A DNA stretch of 64,000 bases, from NCBI GenBank assembly GCA_944739405.2, contig OX123182.2:66219183-66283182 (forward strand). The letters run 5' to 3'. The notes beneath the pieces are model-generated. The model saw nothing but the letters and a program-made list of their open reading frames with translations. It made no database searches and was not told the DNA's origin. The position numbers and the translations under genes were made by a program. The DNA is from Euclidia mi. Its lineage: Eukaryota > Arthropoda > Insecta > Lepidoptera > Erebidae. Shown in pieces: positions 22,179-33,370 of the stretch; the first letter of the stretch is position 1; every line of letters begins with the position of its first letter.

Positions 22179-24016
22179 ATTTCAAATTCAAATTCAAATT
22201 CAAATTCAAATCTTTATTCGCTAATATGGGTTGAAAACATAGATGACAAATACAATTAATAGTGCCAACATATTAACCTTATGGTATGCGAATTATTAAA
22301 TAAAATTTTATTCATTCATTATTATATTTTAAAATAAATTATATAAAACAAGTCATAATAGTGGTCAATTTTTTACACGATTTATCTATAACAGAAATAA
22401 TATACTTTTAGTCAATTACAGTAATAACAATGTCAAATTATTTATGTATAAAATACTAGGTAAATACGAATTGACTTACAGTTAACATAATATTAATAAT
22501 TATTTGGTCAATTATGTAGTTACAATCTATCGGCAAGATACTCAGAAACACTGTAATAAGCCTTCTCAATTAGTATAACTTTTAATTTATGTTTAAATAA
22601 CTCCAAAGATGTGATGTCAAGAATCCGTTGTGGTAAATGATTATAAATACGAGGTGCCATGCAAAGGATACTATTATTGAATAAAAAGGTCTTATTACTA
22701 GGGCAGGCTATCTTATTTTTATGTCTTTTGCTCTTATACGGTTGGAATATATGTGTGTTAGATCTCACGAATTTCAATACTTCATAGATATATATACAGG
22801 GGAGCGTTAGTAATTTAAGTTCTTTAAAGTAACTTTTGCAGCTATCAGTTAGTTTTAATTTACATATCGACCTAATACATCGCTTTTGAGCCTTAAACAC
22901 AGTATCTTTATGAACTGAGTGTCCCCAAAACATAATTCCGTATCTTATTATAGACCCTACATATCCGTGATACGCAGCTAATACAGCAGGACGGTCTACT
23001 ATTTTAGTTAGCATGTACAGAGCATATGATTGCTGATTAATCTTTGCGCATAGATCTTCAACGTGTGCCTTCCAATTTAAATTGCAGTCAATATTCAAAC
23101 CTAAAAACTTCGTTACGTCAACTTGATTTATTTTGTTTTCAAGATAATTAATGTCTACTTCTTTTATTTTCACTACTCTATTTCTAAATATCATAATATT
23201 AGTCTTGTCAAAATTTAATTTTAAATTGTTTGCTGTTGTCCATTCTACTATGTCCTCGATAGTTTTATTTATGTCATATTCTAGTTTTGTTTTATTAGTA
23301 TTTTGGAATACTACCGTACAGTCGTCGGCAAATAAAAACGTCGGATGTTTTATAGATTTGGGCAAATCATTTATGTAAATATTGAACAATAACGGCCCCA
23401 GCACACTTCCCTGTGGTATACCTAAGTTAGTTCGTCGCAGTTTTGATGAGTAGTGTATTTCTTTAGCCGTTTTAGGACATATGCGTGATAGTTGGGTACA
23501 CTGTTCTCTGTTCTCAAGGTAGGATTTTATCAAATCAAGTACGTTGCCACGAATACCGTAGCGTTGTAATTTTTCCAATAAAATAGTATGATTAACCCGA
23601 TCAAAGGCTTTACTTAAGTCCATATATAGCGCGCATACTGGTACATTGATATCTATACTAGTTATAACTTTTTGTATGAAGCCATGAATTGCTGAATTTA
23701 TTGTTTTATTTTTTCGGAATCCAGCTTGTTCTTCGGCTAAGAGATTATGGCCTTCAAGGAAAGAGTATAAGCGATTGTGTATAGCTTTCTCAAATACTTT
23801 TGATAAGACTGGTACTAAAGCTATTGGGCGATAACATGTCATAGAAAGGTTATCGCCTTTTTTAAAAATAGGTTTAATGATAGTGACTTTTAATTTATCT
23901 GGATAAACGCCACTAAATAGGGTTAAATTTATTATATACGACAGCACATCGCAGATATTCGATGATACTCGTTTTAGAATTTTTGTTGTTATATGATCGT
24001 ATCCGAGATTTCTGAT
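22179..24016 (-). mobile_element. 5'-truncated LINE inserted in the satellite
   Basis: It interrupts the satellite in minus orientation. The 3' end at the left reads, on the minus strand, AATAAAGATTTGAATTTG followed by more TTTGAA repeats, a tail I know from lepidopteran LINEs. A short AGATTTC sequence occurs at both junctions and may be the target duplication, although the satellite itself contains this word. Everything upstream of the RT is missing. Confidence 0.85.
22520..24016 (-). CDS. LINE reverse transcriptase (5'-truncated, otherwise open)
   Basis: About 500 codons are open without lesions. Motifs in order: ILFNRSY-like linker replaced by satellite, IIKPIFKKGD, YRPIALVPVLSKVFEKAIHN, EEQAGFRKNKT, YMDLSKAFDRVNH (first catalytic Asp), LGIPQGSVLGPLLFNIYIND, LFADDCTVV (FADD catalytic pair), NLKLNFDKTNIMIF, VTKFLGLNID, and the C-terminal VKAQKRCIRSI-type block to the stop at 22,520. 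No endonuclease is present. The intact frame suggests a recent insertion. Clade: Jockey/CR1 group; the exact clade is not resolved. Confidence 0.88.
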   Translation of the reverse strand: MRNLGYDHITTKILKRVSSNICDVLSYIINLTLFSGVYPDKLKVTIIKPIFKKGDNLSMTCYRPIALVPVLSKVFEKAIHNRLYSFLEGHNLLAEEQAGFRKNKTINSAIHGFIQKVITSIDINVPVCALYMDLSKAFDRVNHTILLEKLQRYGIRGNVLDLIKSYLENREQCTQLSRICPKTAKEIHYSSKLRRTNLGIPQGSVLGPLLFNIYINDLPKSIKHPTFLFADDCTVVFQNTNKTKLEYDINKTIEDIVEWTTANNLKLNFDKTNIMIFRNRVVKIKEVDINYLENKINQVDVTKFLGLNIDCNLNWKAHVEDLCAKINQQSYALYMLTKIVDRPAVLAAYHGYVGSIIRYGIMFWGHSVHKDTVFKAQKRCIRSICKLKLTDSCKSYFKELKLLTLPCIYIYEVLKFVRSNTHIFQPYKSKRHKNKIACPSNKTFLFNNSILCMAPRIYNHLPQRILDITSLELFKHKLKVILIEKAYYSVSEYLADRL

Positions 24017-24917
24017 CTTTAGATTTCTGAACAATATTGAAATATCATATAAAATTATCCAGAGTTTTAAGATTTCTGAGCAATATTGAAATATCATATA
24101 TCCAGAGTTTCAAGATTTCTGAGCAAAATTGAAATATCATATAAAATTATCCAGAGTTTTAAGATTTCTGAACAATATTGAAATATCATATAAAATTATC
24201 CAGAGTTTTAAGATTTCTGAACAATATTGAAATATCATATAAAATTATCCAGAGTTTTAAGATTTCTGAGCAATATTGAAATATCATATATCCAGAGATT
24301 CAAGATTTCTGAGCAATATTGAAATATCATATAAAATTATCCAGAGTTTTAAGATTTCTGAACAATATTGAAATATCATATAAAATTATCCAGAGTTTTA
24401 AGATTTCTGAACAATATTGAAATATTATATAAAATTATCCAGAGTTTTAAGATTTTTGAGCAATATTGAAATATCATATAAAATTATCCAGAGTTTTAAG
24501 ATTTCTGAGCAATATTGAAATATCATATATCCAGAGTTTCAAGATTTCTGAGCAAAATTGAAATATCATATAAAATCCAGAGTTTTAAGATTTCTGAACA
24601 ATATTGAAATATCATATAAAATTATCCAGAGTTTTAAGATTTCTGAACAATATTGAAATATCATATAAAATTATCCAGAGTTTTAAGATTTCTGAGCAAT
24701 ATTGAAATATCATATATCCAGAGTTTCAAGATTTCTGAGCAATATTGAAATATCATATAAAATTATCCAGAGTTTTAAGATTTCTGAACAATATTGAAAT
24801 ATCATATAAAATTATCCAGAGTTTTAAGATTTCTGAACAATATTGAAATATCATATAAAATTATCCAGAGTTTTAAGATTTCTGAACAATATTGAAATAT
24901 CATATATCCAGAGTTTT
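24017..24917 (+). repeat. Satellite array, 43/49-bp units, right block
   Basis: Continues the array at 21,570-22,178 with the same unit types and a longer run of the GAACAATA variant. One unit near 24,570 lacks several bases. It ends abruptly at CCAGAGTTTTATAGTAAGTA, where a further insertion starts. Confidence 0.92.
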
Positions 24918-25265
24918 ATAGTAAGTAAGTAAGTAAGTAAGTAATTCCTTTTATTGTCACATCTCATCGTACAATCATCGATTACAAACAAAGGTAAGTA
25001 AGTACATATAACTATAACCTGTTACAAGTAAGTTTGTAGGCATGTACAAATAATCTTATTAATACGGGTACACATTACACAACATTACCTACCTACATTT
25101 TACAGCAATACCCACCTTAAAAATATATAACAGGATAACTGATTACAACTGTACGCCGCCGATGTGACAAATGAGGCAGGCATTCAGCGTTGCGTCGTTC
25201 GTGACGTTAGCCGCGACACGACTTGCTGGTTTTCAATGCCTGCCCCAAGTGACGTAACGAACGTA
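24918..25265 (-). mobile_element. LINE or SINE 3' end with (TTAC)n tail
   Basis: A GTAA microsatellite (24,920-24,945) followed by TTCCTTTTATTGTCACATCT. On the minus strand this is AATAAAAGGAATTACTTACT, a polyadenylation signal with a (TTAC)n tail. A GC-rich part with GACGTTAGCCGCGACACGAC lies at about 25,190-25,260. No coding motif. The right boundary is a guess. Confidence 0.5.
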
Positions 25266-25827
25266 GGTACCTAACGTTACAAAATAATAACCTAATAAAA
25301 TAAATAATAGTTTAAAATAAAACTGCTTATTACGCATACACAGTAAACAAATACAAATACAAAAATATTTGTTCGTACATAATAGTTGTGTGTTAAAATT
25401 AAATGTTATAATAAAGTGCCAGTGATAAATTATGTTTACAACTAAAAACGACCACTTAGTTATTCGTGTTGACCGGTGGTGGCGCTGCGAAAGCAGCGCG
25501 CGTCAGCGAGCGTATATAAAACAAGTTTTTAGCTCAGCGTGGTCACGTGATGTAAACATTGCATTGCATCATTTCTAACAAACATACATCTACAGCTTGA
25601 TAAATGAGGCTGGTTTAAATGTGATTATGTGTGGATATCAACTGGAACTAGCCTACTGAGCATTTTAACAGGTAATTATATAATTACAATACCTAATATT
25701 ATATTTTCACATGAATACACTCATTACATTTTCATTTGCTTACACAAATTATCAATCAAACCATAAACCATTTAAATACCTATTCATATCATAAACCAAA
25801 TAAAACAGCAAACATCGTAATTTAGGT
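25266..25827. other. Unassigned interval in the Polinton
   Basis: Contains a short GC-rich patch (about 25,470-25,560, GGTGGTGGCGCTGCGAAAGC) that resembles a promoter-like or repeat fragment. No frame or terminus recognised. Confidence 0.4.
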
Positions 25828-27659
25828 GATTTTTAGGGTTCCGTACCTCAAAATGAAAAAACGGAACCCTTATAGGATCACTTTGTTGTCCGTCCGTCTG
25901 TCAAGACCCTTTTTCTCAAAAACGCGTGGAGGTATCAAACTGATTTTTTTATCAAATAGTCAAATCTGCTGTTCCTTGAAGCTGTGAAAAAATCAAACTT
26001 CTAAGCCAACGCAATCAAAATATACAGCCGTTTATGCTGCAAATTCCCGCAAATATTCGAAACTAAAAACCTACAGGGTACTTCCCTTGAACTCAGAATG
26101 TTGAAATTTGGTACGAAGCAATGTCTTATAGCACGCATAAAGGAAAAATTGCGAAAACTGTAAATTTTTAGTTACATCATTCATAAAAATATTTTTAATA
26201 ATTTTAAAGTTATTACCATTTTCTCATGAACGCGTAAAGGTATTAAATTGAAATTCATATCAAATACTCAGGTCTATAATACCTTGAAGCTGTAACAAAA
26301 GAAAAATTCTATCTCAACACAATCAAAAGAAACAGCAATTTTACTACATTTTCAAACTCGCAACTACTGGCAAGGGAATCAAAACCTACAGGGTACTTCC
26401 CGTAAACTTAGATTCTTTAAATTTGGTACGAATTATAGCACAAATAAAGGGAAAATTGCGAAAATTGTAAATTTTTAGTTACATCATATAAAAAAATATT
26501 TGTATTAATTTTTAAGTTACTACCCCTTTTTTCATGAACGCGTAAAGTTATTAAATTGAAATTCATATTAAATACTCGGGTCTATTATACCTTTAAGCTG
26601 TAACAAAATCAAACTTCTATCTCAACACAATCAAAAGAAACAGCAATTTTACTACATTTTCAAACTCGCAACTACTGGCAAGGGAATCAAAACCTACAGG
26701 GTACTTCCCGTAAACTTAGATTCTTTAAATTTGGTACGAACCAACGTTTTATAGCACAGATAAAGGAAAAATTGCGAAAACCGTAAATTTTTAGTTACAT
26801 CATGTATTTAAAAAATATTTAAGGTTACTAACTCTCCTTATGAACGCATAGAGGTATTAAATTGAAATTCATATCAAATATTCAAATCTATAATATCTTT
26901 ATGCTGTAACAGAATCAAACTTCTAAGCCAACGCAATCAAAAGATACAGCTGTTTATGCCGCAAATTCTCTAAAAATTTTCGAAACTCACAAGGGAATCA
27001 AAACCTACAGGGTACTTCCCGTGAACTTAGAATCTTGAAATTTGGTACAAGGCCACTTTTTATAGCACAGATTAAGGAAAAAATTCTATAAATGTAAATT
27101 TTTAGTTACATTATATAATGAAAACATTTTTAAAATTTTCAAGTTTCCCTTTCCTCATGAACGCGTAGAGTTATTAAATTGAAATTTATATCAAATACTC
27201 AGGTCTATAACACTGTAAAGCTGTAATAATACAGACTTCTGTCAATGCAATCAACAGAAACAGCAATTTAAACATATTTTCAAACTCGCAACTACTCGCA
27301 AGGGAATCAAAACCTACAGGGTACTTCCCGTGAACTCGGAATCTTAAAATTTGGCACGAAGCAAACTCTTGTAGTACAGATCAAGGAAAAATGGCGAAAA
27401 CCATAACGTTTTAGTTACATCATATAATTGAAAAAAAATTTTTAAAGGTGCTAGGGGTAGCACCTTTTAGTTCTTCATGAACCGGTAGGGGTATAAAATT
27501 TAAATTCATATTAAATTCTCAAGTCAAAACAAAAGGGTATTTCCAGTCGATCTAGAATCTTGAAATTTGGCATTAAGCAACGTTTTATAGCACATAGGAA
27601 AACATTTGAAAACCCAAAATTTTTAGTTACATCACATATTTTTTTAATTATTATATATA

Positions 27660-27709
<50 letters not shown>

Positions 27710-28372
27710 GTGTCGGGTTGGAAAATCCTCATGGAGTCCCTTCGCCCTGGGGGGGAAGGACGAAGGGGACTGTCAGACTCTTACTGACTAAAAACCAACC
27801 CGTGTTCCTCATGTACCCATGTGTCGGAGGGTAGGGTTTCACCTAAGCATTCTTCGCTACCCCCCGACGGGTATTGGCCCGCCAGATGGTCAGGCGGACC
27901 CCGAACGAAACCCCCTTGGCGGCGGATGAAGGTGTTGGGCTCCGCCGCCAAAACACCCAGCGGCCGCAGAGGATAGGGAGGACGGCAACGCAACACCGCA
28001 TCTCCTCCTCCTCTGCGGCCCCACCGCGACGCAACGATGGTGCGCCCCCATTTGGTCGCGGGAGATAGGGCGCGCGGCAACTCAACACCGACACGCCTCT
28101 CCTCCCGCGACCGCACCCGACTGCGAGGGACAGACAGAACTGTCCCCCGCACCCGCACCTATGGACGCATCCTACGCAGGCCTCACGCAAGCCCACGTGG
28201 AGCGTCCCCTCCCGGGATCCCGCTTGGCTTCACCGTGGGAGAAAATCAAATCCACGGTTACTAAGCCCCCCACCACGACAAGGTGGAGATCCCACGGGGG
28301 GAATTATTATATATACCTTCAGGTTTGTACGGAACCCTCGGTGCGCGAGCCCGACTCGCACTTGACCGGTTT
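25828..28372 (+). repeat. Dispersed lepidopteran repeat with internal 308-320-bp tandem units
   Basis: Begins GGGTTCCGTACCTCAAAATG, then AACGGAACCCTTATAGGATC, and ends with TACGGAACCCTCGGTGCGCG...CGACTCGCACTTG. I know both ends as the two ends of one common moth repeat. Inside, a unit marked by GAACGCGT, CCTACAGGGTACTTCC, AAATTTGGTACGAA and AATTTTTAGTTACATCAT repeats about six times, starting at 25,921, 26,229, 26,537, 26,843, 27,160 and 27,480. The GC-rich retroposon at 27,664-28,301 is inserted in the last unit. Confidence 0.75.
27664..28301 (-). mobile_element. GC-rich poly(A) retroposon, copy 2
   Basis: About 638 bp in minus orientation with a 45-T run at its left end (poly(A) on the minus strand). 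It is flanked by a perfect 18-bp target duplication AATTATTATATATACCTT (27,646-27,663 and 28,302-28,319). The opposite end begins CCCCCCGTGGGATCTCC, as does copy 1 at 7,526. The two copies are alike along their length with indels. The perfect duplication and long A-tail indicate a recent insertion. Confidence 0.88.
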
Positions 28373-28530
28373 TTTTTTCTATACCCATAGCTCGTGTGCC
28401 TCTCTGTGTTATTGTGAATTTTGGATGATATATGCATCTTCAAACAATACCCAGAACCAATAAGCTTAGGATTCGGTACACCTATTTTGCCTGTAGGACA
28501 TGACCGTTGGGTTAGTAATGTTCTCAAATG

Positions 28531-31379
28531 TTAACTTGTTATATTTTTCTGTTCCTCCAAAAGATATCTTTTGAAGGCGAATTTAAAAGTATTTTTTGTT
28601 TTTAGAGATCTTATGGGAGGCGGTATATCGTTCCAGCAATGAGTGGCAGCATACCTGAAACAACCCCGGAAAGCTGTGGTTCTGTATTTGGGTATTGAGA
28701 GTGGCTTCGACGACGAGCGTGCGGGATACTGATAATGGTCCTGCCTCCAACTCAGTTTCTGGAATAAGTATGTTGGCTTTGCTGTATTTATTACACCAAA
28801 CAATAGACTTCCCAGGTGAAGTGTTCTCCTTGCAGCCATTTTAAGTATATTGTTTTGTACCAAAAATGGTGTAATGCGACTCCTCCGGGCTATGTTAAAG
28901 CAGTATCGTGCGCATGCATTTTGGACACGTTGCACTAAGCGAGCCGTGCGAGACAACAAGCATGGACCGTATACCGTGTCACAATAATTTAATTTTGATA
29001 AAACTAGACTTTCAACTAATTGTTTTCTTATATCTACGCTGAGGAAATTTCTAATGCGATATAATACTTTTAGTCTATAAAAACAATTTTTCATTAAATT
29101 GTTTATGTGGTTTTCGAATCGCAGTTCCGGGTCCATAAGTAAACCAAGATTATTTGCAAGTTCCACCCTTTCAATATTTATACCCATTACCTGTATTGAG
29201 GGATGTGCAGACATTATTGAGCGAATTTGATTTTTACTCCCCATAATTATAAATTTGGTTTTCAAGGGATTAAGCACTAGTGAGTTCGCTAAGGACCAGG
29301 AAGCTACCCTATTAAGCTCCTCATTTATCGTTTGTACGGCTGCTATTGTGTCATGTGGCTTAAACGAATAGAACAGCTGGGTATCATCTGCGTACAAGTG
29401 GAATTTACAGTCTCGGATGCAGGTGGATACGTCGGCACTGTATATTATATACAAAAGTGGTCCCAACAGGGATCCCTGAGGTATTCCCCTAGGCACCTTC
29501 CGGGGTGAAGACGACACTGTTGAACCGTCTTTCCTTCGTATTTCCACTGACTGTAATCTATTCGTGAGATAGCTATCAAACCACTTTAGTGTACTTGTAT
29601 CGAAACCGTAGTACGCAAGCTTTGACAATAGTAGGTTGCCATTTATGCTTTCGAATGCCCGGGAGTAGTCCAGTAGCGTTAAAATGGTCCCCTCACCGCG
29701 ATCACGTGCCTCTAAAATATTGTCAATGACATCCGCTAAGGCTGTGGCCGTCCCTCTACCCTTTCTAAAACCTGACTGTAAGTCCGGCAGGATATTGTTT
29801 GTTTCCAAAAAATTAGTAATCTGTAAATATACAACCCTCTCTAGAACCTTAGATAAGCACGGTAAGATACTTATGGGACGCAAATCCTTAAAACTTTGTG
29901 GGTTATTATTTTTTGGTAGAGGTCGCACTATAGTTTTGCGCCATAATTCTGGAAACTCACTAGTGACGATGGATGTGTTAATGATATGAGTAATGGCAGT
30001 AAGAGATTGTGGGAGGGTAAGCAATATCATCTCCTTTGATATCCCATCATTTCCCATAGCATTAGTGGCTATATTCTTAATTATATTAAGTATGGTTTTA
30101 GAATCAGTAGGGGTCAATGAAAACTTTACGGAATCGCGTCGATGATATTCAAAGAACGTTAATTGTGAGATGGGAACAGTTGGGTTGCCAGGAACATCTA
30201 AAAAAGCTGAGTTTATTTTGTCCGGATCGTCAAGCTGGCCTGTAAGTACAATTTCATTGCCTCTGAGAGGCAGAACGTGTTTTTTTAGATTGTTCCATAA
30301 CGCTTTCGAGTCACTTGCATTGTCGTTAATATACTTAGCGAAGTAGGCTTTCTTCTCTTGATACAGAGCCATTGCTGCCTGGTGTTTTAGATCTAAGTAA
30401 TAACGTTTATGTGCTCCGTTTGTGGTCTTGCGGGCACGGTGACGAGCATCATCGCGCAACCTAAACATGAGCTTTATATTTTCCGTTATCCATGGGGTGG
30501 GCTTATCCCGAAAGATTTTAGTTTTTGTCGGCGCATGTGTATCAAAAAGACCAAGGATATATAAGTTAAATAGGTAAACCATATCGTTCACGTCTGATAG
30601 GGCCGATATTTCATGCCATGGGACCCTCTCTAAGTCGCTTGTGAAGTAATCAAGCTGTATGTCCCTAAATGGCCGATAAATAACCGCTCTCCTCTCTGGC
30701 TTATCTTTTTTAAAGTTTAACTCGCATGTAACAAATGCGTGATGACCCAGTTCCGCTATACAGTCCACCAATACACATCTATATTTAGCGTCCGTACAAA
30801 TCAAATCGATTAATGTAGCACTATCACCTACATAGTGAGTGGGCTCAGAGACTATCTGGTCAATACTGCTGTAATTCAGAAAGTCAGCGAATTGTTTTGT
30901 TTTATTATTAGTCTCAAGCATATTGACGTTGAAGTCACCGAGTAAAATAACGTTGTCGTACGGAGATAGTGCACACATGCTGGCTGTTATTGCATCGAGA
31001 AATATATCTAAGTCAAGCCAAGGCGGGCGGTACGCGGTTCCTATCAGCAATTTTTTGAGTTAATTGACATACTCATCCACATTTATTCCGCAGAGGGGCT
31101 GTGAGGATGCGCTTTTACCCGTGCGTTGATACCGGTTCTAACATAAAATGCAACCCCCCCTCCACGTCCGCGACGCGTTGTGTTCGGGCGCGGGATATGA
31201 CATAACTTGTAGCCTGGCACAGTCGGCGCGCGTCCTTCCTCACCCTCGCGAAGCCACGTCTCATTAATAGCCATAATATCTACTGCGTGTTTACTCATGG
31301 CAATAAGGAACTCATCGTGGTTCGTTGTCAGAGAGCCAGCGTTAAAGAGACCTAACCTAAGATTCCTAGCTAGCGGCAT
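28531..31379 (-). pseudogene. LINE ORF2: endonuclease and reverse transcriptase
   Basis: Starts MPLARNLRLGLFNAGSL (31,379). The APE endonuclease shows INETWL, GGGVAFYVR and then, after a frameshift near 31,085 and an in-frame TAA at about 31,063, LLIGTAYRPPWLDLD, LLGDFNVNML and LGHHAFV. The RT has VRPLPKNNNPQSFKDLRPIS, LQSGFRKGRGTATAL, LLDYSRAFESING, PRGIPQGSLLGPLLYIIYSA, LYADDTQLFYSF (YADD) and NPLKTKFIIMG. The C-terminal block (YGPCLLSRTARLVQRVQNAC) runs to the stop at 28,531. About 840 codons downstream of the lesions are open. Target-primed retrotransposition is the family function. Confidence 0.88.
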
Positions 31380-32149
31380 TGCATATAAAAACTCTGATAA
31401 TTTTCATGTACTAGGTTCGGAACACATATTAATATTGGAATTAACATAAATAATACATCAAAAATGCGTCGCGACTGAGAGCAAGGGGTTAACTTATATG
31501 TACTAGAAATAAGTTTTAAATCATCATATTTATATCTTATAAAATTATATATATTAATTTTTAATAGTTCAATTAATAACATGCAATCAGTATGTAAATG
31601 ATTCATATTCATTGTAAATAGTTTAATTGATAAAATGTATATAAGTAGGCATTGAGTAATAGCAATTATTGGTTCAAACATGTATTTAAGATGTATAATA
31701 AGTGAGCAATAAATCAGTATTTTACAGAACACGATTGCGCTCGCAGAAGCATCATGCTTATCTATGTGTAGTAATTGAGCGATTGTAATCATTGCAAACA
31801 ATGTTCCTACAACTACTAGCACCACAAATGCAATATTCATTGTGAAAACAGGTTCAAAACCACACACGATAAAAAACAGATATATTAAAAGCAAATAGTA
31901 ATGAGCTGATTCCGTTGAATTTATAAAACATTTTTTGTGTTTATTTGGCTTTCGGCAGTTATTTACCGCGATGTTAAAATTAGTAATTTGTAGAAGCGTG
32001 CAGTATACAACTACGTAGGCATATAGAAACAAATAAAAATTACAACTACGGATTATATTAGGATTGTTAAGAGTCTTCTGATTATTATCAATAAACAAAT
32101 TTAACGCTACGACCAGGCAATGACAATAAATAAAACAAATCAGTATCAA
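31370..32149 (-). CDS. Hydrophobic 259-codon ORF between LINE ORF1 and ORF2
   Basis: Open from a TTG overlapping the ORF1 stop (TTGA) to a TAG lying just inside the ORF2 start (ATGCCGCTAG). There is no ATG at the start; the first internal ATG is in FTMNIAFVV. The product would be strongly hydrophobic with about seven candidate membrane segments: ICFIYCHCLVVALNLFI, FYLFLYAYVVVYCTLL, YYLLLIYLFFIVC, MNIAFVVLVVVGTLFAMITI, IVFCKILIYCSLIIHL, IIAITQCLLIYIL and FDVLFMLIPILICV. The segment is much more AT-rich than the flanking ORFs, in which setting a 259-codon open frame by chance is very unlikely. I do not recognise the family. An env-like or captured membrane protein is possible but unproven. Confidence 0.55.
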   Translation of the reverse strand: MILICFIYCHCLVVALNLFIDNNQKTLNNPNIIRSCNFYLFLYAYVVVYCTLLQITNFNIAVNNCRKPNKHKKCFINSTESAHYYLLLIYLFFIVCGFEPVFTMNIAFVVLVVVGTLFAMITIAQLLHIDKHDASASAIVFCKILIYCSLIIHLKYMFEPIIAITQCLLIYILSIKLFTMNMNHLHTDCMLLIELLKINIYNFIRYKYDDLKLISSTYKLTPCSQSRRIFDVLFMLIPILICVPNLVHENYQSFYMQCR

Positions 32150-33173
32150 ACGGGCGCAGGACCAAAAACCTTTTTGATGTCGTTTTCATTACGGATACGA
32201 TCCGCCGGTTTACCGTCGTCCTTGCGAGCCAAGATTTTCCCATCCCGAGTCCAGACATACTTCCACTGGTGTTGTTGCCCAGCCTGCTTTGCGATGTAGA
32301 ACAAACGCTTATTAGTTGGCGTTAGGCGCTCGTTCACATACACACGACGCGGCGGGCCGGCACCGACTTGTACGTCGGTCGAGTTGATAACGCGGCGCAC
32401 TCGAGCCGTGGCAGCAGGCAGTCACGCGTCGCGCGCCGCGCAAATCTTACGATGATGTTGCGTGGTCGCTGTGTTGTGGGGTCAGCAGAAGTTGAACCGG
32501 AGGTGTTCGCAACTCTGTTCCGACGAGTTGAGCCCACTCTCTCTACATGGACGATTTCTCGGTCATCTACATCTGAGCCTAATTTAGCAGATAATACCTT
32601 GATGATGTGCAACACGCTCTCATCTTTCTGCTCCGGAACTCCAGATATCTCAACATCATTCAGTAGCAGGTCCTGATCTCGTTCATTGAGCTGGCTTTTA
32701 AGCTCATTAACGGTAGCCTCTAATGCTGTGGTATTAATTTCCGCGACCCTCGCCTCCTGTTTTTCCAAAGCGGAAATTCTGCTTTCCAGATTATTTATGG
32801 AGTCGTTGCATGCTTTTAAAGCCGTGTGAAAATCCTGTCGATATTCTCGGACTTCAGCCCTCAATGCACTTAATTCTAGGCGGAAAGCTCTTATTTCTTG
32901 TGCTAAGTTTATGCTTTCACCTTTTCGCAGATCCTCAGTTGTGTCACTATCTGCGGGCGCAGGGCTTGCTCGAGCCTCCGGAGTATAGAAACCGGGTCTG
33001 CCCTTTGCAGGGGTACGCGACAAGCATCCAGGACAAGCCCAGTCGTTCCCGACAACAGAAACAGATCCCTCGGGCAGGACACAGCCACGGTGAAATGTAG
33101 CCGAACATTTGCTACATTTGGCTCCTGCGTTGGCAGCCAGGAATTTACCACAACTTCCGCATTTCACCATCAT
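32146..33173 (-). pseudogene. LINE ORF1 (zinc finger, coiled coil, RNA-binding), one frameshift
   Basis: Begins MMVKCGSCGKFLAANAGAKC with a PHD-like Cys/His cluster (CGSC, CSKC, FHRGC, CPGC) over the first ~65 residues. A coiled coil follows (AQEIRAFRLELSALRAEV to AVNELKSQL), then an RRM-like block as in transposase_22 proteins (DVEISGVPEQKDES, VHVERVG, RPRNIIVRFARRATRD). A one-base frameshift near 32,405 moves the C-terminal domain (RRVYVNERLTPTNKRLFY, WKYVWTRDGKILARKDDGKP) to another frame, ending at 32,146. It is a nucleic-acid chaperone by family. Confidence 0.85.
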
Positions 33174-33370
33174 GTAGCCTTGATACAGTAAAATTATCCA
33201 CAAAGACGAGCGTACAGACTAATGTAGTGTATGTGGTAATCAAGAGATGGCGCTATCCTAAATATTAATTTCGTAGGCTGTTTATCGGTGTTATTATGTG
33301 CAATCAGCACCATAAAACTGTTTTCTCCTACTTGGGCACTGTTTCGCGTGGATTGCACAACACGGCACTT

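Larger units (their letters stand above)
28373..33370 (-). mobile_element. Near full-length Jockey-type LINE with a third, membrane-protein ORF
   Basis: On the minus strand: 5' UTR (about 33,370-33,174), ORF1 (33,173-32,146), a middle ORF (32,149-31,370), ORF2 (31,379-28,531) and a 3' UTR ending in an A-run near 28,373-28,382. Neighbouring ORFs overlap by a few bases at both joints. ORF1 has one frameshift; ORF2 has one frameshift and one stop within the endonuclease. The 5' boundary is estimated from where ORF1-linked, GC-richer sequence fades. Confidence 0.8.

Noticed and set aside
21570..24917. CRISPR-like array of ~49-bp repeats
   Set aside because: No unique spacers; it is a head-to-tail satellite in a eukaryotic genome.
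31370..32149. Nuclear copy of mitochondrial DNA (AT-rich hydrophobic frame)
   Set aside because: The segments do not match any mitochondrial protein I know, and the exact fit between ORF1 and ORF2 would be a coincidence.
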